DNA from: Polynucleobacter sp. MWH-UH2A
GTDB taxonomy: Bacteria > Pseudomonadota > Gammaproteobacteria > Burkholderiales > Burkholderiaceae
Assembly: GCF_018687195.1 (NCBI RefSeq)
Contig: NZ_CP061321.1
Span: forward strand, 186,001 to 250,000
Length of the DNA stretch: 64,000 nucleotides
Direction: 5' to 3'
Each line of letters starts with the position of its first letter. Position 1 is the first letter of the stretch. Below are positions 58,191 through 64,000 of the stretch, piece by piece. The notes under the pieces are model-generated. The model had not been told where the DNA came from. It saw nothing but the letters and a program-made list of their open reading frames with translations, and did no database searches. Both the position numbers and the translations under genes were made by a program.

Positions 58191-58823
58191 ATGACAACGG
58201 CCAAAAACGCCCCACATGATTCAGATCCTGGGTCTTGGGTATCTTATTCGGCCGATCATCTGGCAAACCAATTCTTAATTGCCATGCCAGGCATGGCGGA
58301 TCCTAATTTTGCCAATTCTGTTGTTTACTTATTTGAACATAATGAGCGCGGCGCAATGGGCTTGGTAGTGAATAAGCCCACTGAGGTGGATTTAGCTACC
58401 CTGTTTGACAAGATAGAACTGAAACTCGAAATTGCACCATTGCTTGAGCAGCCTGTTTATTTTGGTGGGCCTGTTCAAATTGAGCGTGGTTTTGTCCTTC
58501 ATGAATCCAATCCCCATCTCTCCTATAGCTCTTCCTTAATTATTCCCGGGGGTTTGACAATGACGACCTCTAAAGATGTGCTTGAGGCAGTGGCTATAGG
58601 CAATGGCCCTAGAAATTTCCTGATGACATTAGGTTACGCGGGCTGGAGCGCTGGTCAGCTTGAAGAGGAAATCACCTTAAACGGTTGGATGAATGTGCCT
58701 TTATCGCGAGAACAAATGATGGAAATCATTTTTGATACTCCATCTAGCAGGCGGTATGAGAAAACGATGAGTCATCTCGGCTTTGATTTATCTTCCCTAT
58801 CTGGTGAAGCAGGGCATGCCTGA
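58191..58823 (+). CDS. yqgE: YqgE/AlgH family protein
   Basis: A 210-residue member of the UPF0301 (YqgE/AlgH) family, whose biochemical role is not settled. HLANQFLIAMPGMADPNFANSVVYLFEHNERGAMGLVVNKP is the signature opening (several shorter pieces of it are invariant). FLMTLGYAGWSAGQLEEEI is the second conserved helix. A polar N-terminal extension of ~25 residues precedes the domain. It is the first gene of the yqgE-ruvX-pyrR-pyrB unit and overlaps ruvX. Confidence 0.93.
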   Translation: MTTAKNAPHDSDPGSWVSYSADHLANQFLIAMPGMADPNFANSVVYLFEHNERGAMGLVVNKPTEVDLATLFDKIELKLEIAPLLEQPVYFGGPVQIERGFVLHESNPHLSYSSSLIIPGGLTMTTSKDVLEAVAIGNGPRNFLMTLGYAGWSAGQLEEEITLNGWMNVPLSREQMMEIIFDTPSSRRYEKTMSHLGFDLSSLSGEAGHA

Positions 58824-59235
58824 GATGTCTGATTCATTAATCAATAAATCCATTACGGTAATGGCTTTTGATTATGGAACGCGTCGCGTGGGTGTCGCAG
58901 TCGGAAATTCAGTAAGGCAATCTGGCCAAGCCTTAAAAACAATTGCTGCACCAAATTTAGACGCTTTGTTTGCGGAAATTCAGGCGCTAATAAAAGAATG
59001 GCAGCCCGATCGATTGGTGGTTGGACGCCCCTTACATCCTGATGGCACAGAACATGAGATGACTGCTAAAGCCATCCGTTTTGGCAATCAGCTGCATGGT
59101 CGCCTCAATTTGCCGGTAGTTTGGGTGGATGAGCGTTATTCTTCAGCGGTTTTAGAGGCTGACGCGAAGATGCGGGACAATCTAGATGCGCACTCTGCTG
59201 CCCTCATTTTGGAGCAGTATTTTGCGAAACAATAA
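58816..59235 (+). CDS. ruvX: Putative pre-16S rRNA nuclease / Holliday junction resolvase-like YqgF
   Basis: A 139-residue RNase H-fold protein. AFDYGTRRVGVAVGNSV carries the first catalytic Asp. DRLVVGRPLHPDGTEHEMT and VVWVDERYSSAVLEADAK give the Glu/Asp set. DAHSAALILEQYF closes the fold. In E. coli YqgF acts in maturation of the 16S rRNA 5' end. The ATG at 58816 overlaps the yqgE stop by 8 bp and has a GAAGCAGGG stretch upstream; an ATG at 58825 is the alternative. Confidence 0.92.
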   Translation: MPEMSDSLINKSITVMAFDYGTRRVGVAVGNSVRQSGQALKTIAAPNLDALFAEIQALIKEWQPDRLVVGRPLHPDGTEHEMTAKAIRFGNQLHGRLNLPVVWVDERYSSAVLEADAKMRDNLDAHSAALILEQYFAKQ

Positions 59236-59267
59236 TTGCTAGAAATCGAGAAGTGTTGGAACGAATA

Positions 59268-59768
59268 ATGAACGCTGAATTGATGTACGAAAAGTTGCTT
59301 GAAGCTGTTAAAAAAAGAGCGCAACAGGGCTCGTTTGAACTGGCTGGACTGGCAATGGGCGGCGCTTGGATTGCGGAGCGTTTAGCTAAGGACTTGGGTA
59401 TGCCTCATTATGGGGTCATCAATGTGGCTTTTCATCGAGATGACTATGCAGAAAAAGGGATGACTGCATTACGTACGGCTAGTACGATGACGACCCATCT
59501 TCCTTTCGAAGTAAATGGCGCCAATATCATCTTGATTGATGACGTCTTATTTACTGGTAGAACAGTGCGCGCCGCCTTAAATGAATTGTTTGATTTTGGT
59601 AGGCCGGCACAAGTGGAATTAATGGTGCTTGCTGATCGCGGTCATCGTGAGCTACCTGTAGCAGCGAACTTTGTGGGAGAGCAAGTACAAGTGCCTGATA
59701 GCCATATATTGGTTTTAGAAAAAGATTCCGCTGGAAAATTCAGTTTTCAGCTTGAGGAGCGTGAATAA
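59268..59768 (+). CDS. pyrR: Bifunctional pyr operon regulator / uracil phosphoribosyltransferase
   Basis: A 166-residue PRTase-fold protein. [22 protein letters not shown] is the PRPP-binding motif (PyrR type), and [22 protein letters not shown] is the other family segment. In Gram-positives PyrR binds pyr mRNA; in proteobacteria it is less studied. I chose the ATG at 59268, with GGA 7 nt upstream, over a GTG at 59253. The stop overlaps the pyrB start by one base (TAATG). I saw no PyrR-type antiterminator upstream. Confidence 0.92.
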   Translation: MNAELMYEKLLEAVKKRAQQGSFELAGLAMGGAWIAERLAKDLGMPHYGVINVAFHRDDYAEKGMTALRTASTMTTHLPFEVNGANIILIDDVLFTGRTVRAALNELFDFGRPAQVELMVLADRGHRELPVAANFVGEQVQVPDSHILVLEKDSAGKFSFQLEERE

Positions 59769-60736
59769 TGAGCGTCAATAATCTTGTAAATCAATTTAAT
59801 TCTGCTGGTGAGTTGACGCACCTTTTAACTTTGGAGGGTTTGCCTAAAGAGCAGATTCTGCATATTTTGGATACGGCTCAACAGTTTGTAAGTGTGACCG
59901 ATCCTTCTCGTGAAGTAAAAAAAGTACCACTGTTAAGGGGTAAAAGCGTTTTCAATCTTTTCTTTGAGAACTCGACGCGCACCAGAACTACTTTTGAGAT
60001 TGCAGCAAAGCGCCTTTCTGCTGATGTTATTAATTTAGATATTTCTACTTCATCTACTGCAAAGGGTGAAAGTCTTTTAGATACCATTGACAATCTTGTG
60101 GCGATGCAAGCGGATATCTTTGTTGTGCGCCATAGCGTTTCAAGAGCGCCAATTGAAATTGCCAATCATGTTCCTGCTCATGTTCATGTTGTGAATGCTG
60201 GCGATGGTAGTCATCAGCACCCCACCCAGGGCTTGCTCGATATGTACACCATGCGCCACTTCAAACAGAATTTCAAAGGCTTAAAAGTGGCAATAGTTGG
60301 AGACATAGTGCACAGCCGTGTAGCTAAATCTAACATTCATGCCCTTACCACTTTGGGGTGTGAAGACATTCGCGCAATCGGTCCGGAGGGTTTGCTTCCA
60401 AGTGACCTTGACATGCTCGGCGTCAAAGTATTCCATAGCATGGAAGAGGGTCTTAAGGGTGTTGATGTGGTAATGACTTTACGCATCCAGAAAGAGCGGA
60501 TGGAAGCAGGTCAAGTGCCTGAAGGTGATGCTTTCTTCAAACAATATGGCCTCACACCATCACGTTTAGCGCTTGCTAAGTCTGATGCAATTGTGATGCA
60601 TCCCGGCCCCATGAATCGTGGTGTCGAAATTGACTCGGCAGTGGCAGATGGCCCTCAGTCAGTGATCTTGAATCAAGTTACGTTTGGTATTGCAGTGCGC
60701 ATGGCTGTGATGTCAATTGTTGCTGGAAATAATTAA
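59768..60736 (+). CDS. pyrB: Aspartate carbamoyltransferase catalytic subunit
   Basis: A 322-residue enzyme committing carbamoyl phosphate to pyrimidines. [19 protein letters not shown] is the carbamoyl-phosphate motif. [15 protein letters not shown] contains the neighbouring-subunit Ser/Lys loop. [12 protein letters not shown] and [11 protein letters not shown] complete the active site. It is translationally coupled to pyrR. In many relatives pyrC (dihydroorotase) follows; here a glycosyltransferase gene follows after 15 bp. Confidence 0.97.
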   Translation: MSVNNLVNQFNSAGELTHLLTLEGLPKEQILHILDTAQQFVSVTDPSREVKKVPLLRGKSVFNLFFENSTRTRTTFEIAAKRLSADVINLDISTSSTAKGESLLDTIDNLVAMQADIFVVRHSVSRAPIEIANHVPAHVHVVNAGDGSHQHPTQGLLDMYTMRHFKQNFKGLKVAIVGDIVHSRVAKSNIHALTTLGCEDIRAIGPEGLLPSDLDMLGVKVFHSMEEGLKGVDVVMTLRIQKERMEAGQVPEGDAFFKQYGLTPSRLALAKSDAIVMHPGPMNRGVEIDSAVADGPQSVILNQVTFGIAVRMAVMSIVAGNN

Positions 60737-60751
60737 ATAAATGGAATTCTG

Positions 60752-62098
60752 GTGAGCGTAGAAATTCCAAAAGTTCTCAAAAAAAAGCGTTGGTTAATTA
60801 TTTCCCATGCTTTCAATATGGATGGTCGCGCAGCTAGCTTAACCATCACCGATAAGATTCCTTATTTTCTTGAAGCTGGTGTTAAGCCAATTGTCTTTAG
60901 CGCTATTACTGGTCTAAAAGATAGTCGTTTTCCGCATAAGCAATTTTTAGCGTGGGGCCCCGCAGCATTTCGATTCGACTTTCGACATTGGGTAGCCAAT
61001 CAATATGGTCGCGGATTGTTCTATAAGTTTGTGACGGGAGCGGTTTCAATTCTCCTAGCCCCTTTTATTGCCATTGAGAAGCTATTGTTGGGGTATTCCA
61101 GTCAGTGGTCTTGGGCCTTACCAGCCTTTGTACGGGGGTATTTTCTGATCCGCGCAGGCAAAGTTGATGTTATTTACTCAATCGGTAGCGCCTGGTCTGC
61201 CCATTTGGCTGGAGTATGGTTAAAGCGTGCAACGGGCTTGCCTTTAATTTCTGAGGTGCATGATCCACTGGTGATTCGCAAAAGTCCTTCGGACCAAGGT
61301 TTTGAAGAGCCCAAAAATCGTGATGCTCGATTTCGCCATTACTTAGAAAGTCAACTCTGCAAATATTCAGATTATATATGGTGGTTTACAAAAGGTGCGC
61401 TTCACTACGCTAAAGTCAGAAACCCGAATTTGAATACCCCAAATAATGCACTTGGATTTGTAGTGATACCCGGCGCCAATCCTCCGGGAGAAATACAAGG
61501 AATTTCAGAGCATCATTATGGGCAATTTCTGAATTTATGCCATTTTGGTTCGTTGGCAAATGACCGCTCTCTTTCTACCATTTTAAAAGCGGCATATCAG
61601 TTATTCAAACAGTATCCTGAAGCAAGACAATGTCTCCGAGTAAACGCTTACGGTGCTCCCCTAGATACTTTATCTATAACAGCAATTAATCAGTATGGTT
61701 TTGCTGATGTGCTGGTTGCTCATGGTCGACTAGAGCGCGATCCCGTGACTGGAAAATCTGGCCGTGAACGCGTTGCTCAAAAGATGCAAGAGGCAGATAT
61801 ATTGATATTGCTGCATGGTAATGATGAATGGTGTGCAGAGTACATTCCATCAAAATTCTATGACTATTTATGGTCAGGCAGACCAATATGGGGAATCACC
61901 CACCGAAATCCTCAGCTTGATCAAATGCTTTTAGAGCGCAGATCGTATCTAAGTGCCGATGGGGATGATGCAGGAATTGCCATGGCTCTTGAACGAATTT
62001 GGTTCGATTGGCAGCAAAAACAGCTTTTACAACCCGTTTGGAACCCTATTGGGGTTGATCAGGCGGTTAGCAGTATTCTTTCGCATATTGCTCAATAA
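60752..62098 (+). CDS. Glycosyltransferase-like protein (GT-B type)
   Basis: A 448-residue protein starting at GTG. An N-terminal half with RWLIISHAFNMDGRAAS and VIYSIGSAWSAHLAGVWLKRATGLPLISEVHDP looks like a family-4-type acceptor domain. The C-terminal half has LNLCHFGSLANDRSLSTILKAAYQLF and EYIPSKFYDYLWSGRPIWG, which matches the sugar-nucleotide-binding half with the E-x7-E-like region. A hydrophobic patch near residues 90-125 may touch the membrane. The acceptor is unknown. It is the first gene of a polysaccharide-like group after pyrB. Confidence 0.8.
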   Translation: MSVEIPKVLKKKRWLIISHAFNMDGRAASLTITDKIPYFLEAGVKPIVFSAITGLKDSRFPHKQFLAWGPAAFRFDFRHWVANQYGRGLFYKFVTGAVSILLAPFIAIEKLLLGYSSQWSWALPAFVRGYFLIRAGKVDVIYSIGSAWSAHLAGVWLKRATGLPLISEVHDPLVIRKSPSDQGFEEPKNRDARFRHYLESQLCKYSDYIWWFTKGALHYAKVRNPNLNTPNNALGFVVIPGANPPGEIQGISEHHYGQFLNLCHFGSLANDRSLSTILKAAYQLFKQYPEARQCLRVNAYGAPLDTLSITAINQYGFADVLVAHGRLERDPVTGKSGRERVAQKMQEADILILLHGNDEWCAEYIPSKFYDYLWSGRPIWGITHRNPQLDQMLLERRSYLSADGDDAGIAMALERIWFDWQQKQLLQPVWNPIGVDQAVSSILSHIAQ

Positions 62099-62109
62099 AA
62101 GGCTACGTT

Positions 62110-63009
62110 TTGAAAGACCTTGTTCTTTATTGCAAATCCTACCGTAAAGATTTCTTGCGCTTAAGGCGCCTGCTTCGCTCGATCGAGCAATTTAATGTCG
62201 ACAACATTCTTTTTTATATTTCTACGCCTAACGTAGATAAGGAATTGCTTGTTGAGTTAATTGGGGATGATGGATATCTGTGGATATCTGACGAAGCTAT
62301 TATTCAGGCTAATCCAAATGTGCCAAATGGTATTGCAGACGACAAATCCGGTAGCCTAACTCAGCAGATTATTAAGTCTGAGTTTTGGCGCCTCGGGTTA
62401 TGTGAGAACTACGTATGCTTAGATTCAGACTGCATCTTTATCAAGGATTTTTTTAAGTCTGACTTTTTGGCGTCTGATGGGAATCCATATACCGTCATTT
62501 ATCAAAATAAAGAGTATTTTCAGTTGGCTATTGATCGAGGATTTACGAGAGCTCCCGCGGAATTGATTGCTGAGGGCAATAGAGTTAGGCAAGTATTTAA
62601 GCGTCAGGGGCCTAATTACTATTGCCCTTGCCCTCCATTTATTTGGTCTGCTAAGGTTTGGATGTCGCTTGATGAACGCTTTCTGAAACCCAGGGGGCTT
62701 ACATTTTGGGATGTATGTACACCAAAACATCCTGAAACACTCCTCTATTTAGAGGCTTTATTAAATTTCAAAGCCATTCCCCTGCACCCGATTGAACAAC
62801 TATTTCGAATTTACTACTACGACTGGCATTACTATTTACTTCATAGGGTTGGTGAAAATATAAATAAGATCAAAGAAAATTATCTAGGTGTCATTTATCA
62901 GTCTAGCTGGGATTTAGCCCTTGATTATGGGGTTAGTCAAAAATCGATCTTTTCCAGAACTTTAAAAAAATTGAAACGCTTCGGTCGTTACTTGCAAAGT
63001 TTTATCTAA
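62110..63009 (+). CDS. DUF6492-like putative glycosyltransferase
   Basis: A 299-residue protein starting at TTG. It opens KDLVLYCKSYRKDFLRLRRLLRSI, typical of a small group of putative glycosyltransferases (DUF6492-like). LCENYVCLDSDCIFIKDFF contains a DxD motif (DSDC), the usual metal and nucleotide-sugar site of GT-A enzymes. GPNYYCPCPPFIWSAKVW and the C-terminal basic KLKRFGRYLQSF are other visible parts. It ends in TAATG overlap with the next gene. The base composition is more A/T-rich than the genes to its left. The exact sugar is unknown. Confidence 0.65.
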   Translation: MKDLVLYCKSYRKDFLRLRRLLRSIEQFNVDNILFYISTPNVDKELLVELIGDDGYLWISDEAIIQANPNVPNGIADDKSGSLTQQIIKSEFWRLGLCENYVCLDSDCIFIKDFFKSDFLASDGNPYTVIYQNKEYFQLAIDRGFTRAPAELIAEGNRVRQVFKRQGPNYYCPCPPFIWSAKVWMSLDERFLKPRGLTFWDVCTPKHPETLLYLEALLNFKAIPLHPIEQLFRIYYYDWHYYLLHRVGENINKIKENYLGVIYQSSWDLALDYGVSQKSIFSRTLKKLKRFGRYLQSFI

Positions 63010-63953
63010 TGATGAATTTGCCCTTAATTAGCGTGCTAATGCCCGCTTATAACTCCGAACTATACATTGCCGAGGCTATACAGAGCATCCTCAATCAAAC
63101 TTATCAAAATATTGAGTTGATCATTTTTGATGACGGCTCTAAGGACAAGACTCGTCAAGTAATCGAGGGTTTTACAGATTCGCGCATTGTAAAAATTTTT
63201 TCTGATCAGAATTTTGGGGTAGTCAGAGCTCGCAATGACATGATCAATAAGGCGCGGGGAAAATATATTGCCCTAATGGATGCAGACGATATCGCAGATC
63301 GTTTTCGTCTAGAAAAGCAGCTCCGCCCATTGGAAGCTGGTAAATGCGATTTGTGCGGAAGCGCTCAGTGGGTTTTAGACGAGACTTCTGGAAAAATTAA
63401 AAAATCTAAAGATAAATTTTCGGATGCAGATTTGCGTGCACTTTTATCCGTATATTGTGGGCTTTGTAATTCCGCAATGATGGGAAAAGCTGAAATATTT
63501 AAACGATTTAAATACGACACGACCATCTTAACTTCAGAGGATTACTATCTATGGGTTCAGATGGCAGCCGCAGGGTATCGTTTCCTGAATTTAAAAGAGC
63601 GTCTCATCACATATCGTCGATATCCAGCCCAAACCAGCTCTGTTCACCTGGATAAATTTAAATTAACCACAATTGAAGTGCAAAAACGGTATCTGGATTT
63701 ATTAGGTATTTCAACAGAGCTCTATCCGCATCCGTTGCCTTGGTTTCGTAGGTTCGGGATTGCCACAAAGACATTGTTGGCCTTAAATAATAAATTTCCT
63801 GGAATTTCTCTACGTGCAAATGCTGAAATTTATGCACGTTTTCAATATCGAAGAAGTGGATTTTGGACGCCGTTGACACGCTTAGAGCGTTATATTGCTG
63901 CGCTTTGGGCAACACTCTCCCAGGAAGGACTCTTAATGCATTGCTGGAGGTGA
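63009..63953 (+). CDS. Family 2 glycosyltransferase
   Basis: A 314-residue GT-A enzyme. LISVLMPAYNSELYIAEAIQSILNQTYQNIELIIFDDGSKDKT is the classical N-terminal nucleotide-binding segment (present in overlapping shorter motifs). MDADDIADRFRLEKQ gives the DxD metal site. TSEDYYLWVQMAAAGYRFL holds the catalytic acidic ED pair. It overlaps the DUF6492-like stop by one base. The last 47 bp of the window after its stop hold nothing that I can call. Its role is likely in O-antigen or capsule synthesis; the linkage is unknown. Confidence 0.9.
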   Translation: MMNLPLISVLMPAYNSELYIAEAIQSILNQTYQNIELIIFDDGSKDKTRQVIEGFTDSRIVKIFSDQNFGVVRARNDMINKARGKYIALMDADDIADRFRLEKQLRPLEAGKCDLCGSAQWVLDETSGKIKKSKDKFSDADLRALLSVYCGLCNSAMMGKAEIFKRFKYDTTILTSEDYYLWVQMAAAGYRFLNLKERLITYRRYPAQTSSVHLDKFKLTTIEVQKRYLDLLGISTELYPHPLPWFRRFGIATKTLLALNNKFPGISLRANAEIYARFQYRRSGFWTPLTRLERYIAALWATLSQEGLLMHCWR

Positions 63954-64000
63954 TACTGAATCGCGTCTAAATTAAGCGTAGTTTGCAAATCAGACACTTC

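Overview
The window reads as a chromosomal segment of a free-living freshwater betaproteobacterium. The most likely genus is Polynucleobacter (Burkholderiaceae) or a close relative. Support comes from gene order (rplU-rpmA-obgE-proB; ffh next to a ccsA/ypjD gene; fur divergent from bamE, then dapB-leuS-lptE-holA-proA; aroQ-accB-accC-prmA; maeB-barstar-rsmE-tkt-gap), a moderate base composition, short gaps and an almost purely housekeeping content. I found no tRNA, rRNA, CRISPR array, transposase or phage gene. The genus is an inference; no marker search was possible.

Layout. 1-3.5 kb: an accessory catabolic-looking group (end of a sodium/solute symporter, PanE-like reductase, fumarylacetoacetate-hydrolase-family enzyme, GrdB-like protein). 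3.5-13.2 kb: ispB facing away from rplU-rpmA-obgE-proB (started by a consensus promoter inside ispB), a CNP1-like lipoprotein with rppH, proS, ffh, a CcsA-like membrane protein and an AmpD fused to a membrane-anchored zinc-ribbon head. 13.4-18.4 kb: nrdA-nrdB under a NrdR-type box, then a lysine/alanine histone H1-like gene whose frame breaks at an A9 run. 18.4-23.4 kb: leftward operon aroQ-accB-accC-prmA-pfkB, with prmA fused in frame to a DUF3426 tail. 23.7-31 kb: tlpA-like gene, mpl, a short-chain dehydrogenase, an RNB nuclease, a TonB-like protein, aroE, mtgA. 31-36.3 kb: apt facing a small MTA/SAH-nucleosidase-like gene, pyrF, corA, and thiL-pgpA-pncC. 36.4-43.5 kb: maeB, an orphan barstar, rsmE, tkt, gap. 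43.5-53.6 kb: fur, bamE, dapB, leuS, lptE, holA, proA, a HemJ-like protein, an RlmL-like methyltransferase and a rubredoxin too short for routine ORF calling. 53.6-60.7 kb: hemL, apaH, photolyase, an ElyC/SanA-like protein, yqgE-ruvX-pyrR-pyrB. 60.7-64 kb: three glycosyltransferase-like genes, apparently the start of a surface-polysaccharide cluster.

How the genes work together. Most serve central processes: translation (L21, L27, ProS, LeuS, RsmE, PrmA, RlmL-like), secretion and envelope (Ffh, LptE, BamE, Mpl, AmpD, MtgA, IspB), deoxynucleotide supply, fatty-acid initiation (AccB/AccC), carbon flow (MaeB, Tkt, Gap), proline (ProB/ProA), pyrimidine (PyrB/PyrR/PyrF), shikimate (AroQ/AroE) and tetrapyrrole (HemL, HemJ-like) synthesis.

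The strongest unusual signals are: (1) the histone-H1-like gene, where an A AAA AAG heptamer abuts a stop codon, a hairpin lies 6 nt beyond, and a 42-codon continuation follows in the -1 frame; (2) the PrmA-DUF3426 fusion; (3) the AmpD fusion; (4) a barstar without barnase; (5) a terminator whose T-tract ends 4 nt before the obgE start codon; (6) a 16-bp AT-rich inverted repeat after maeB. All functional statements rest on reading the sequence and recalled family knowledge; no database search was run.
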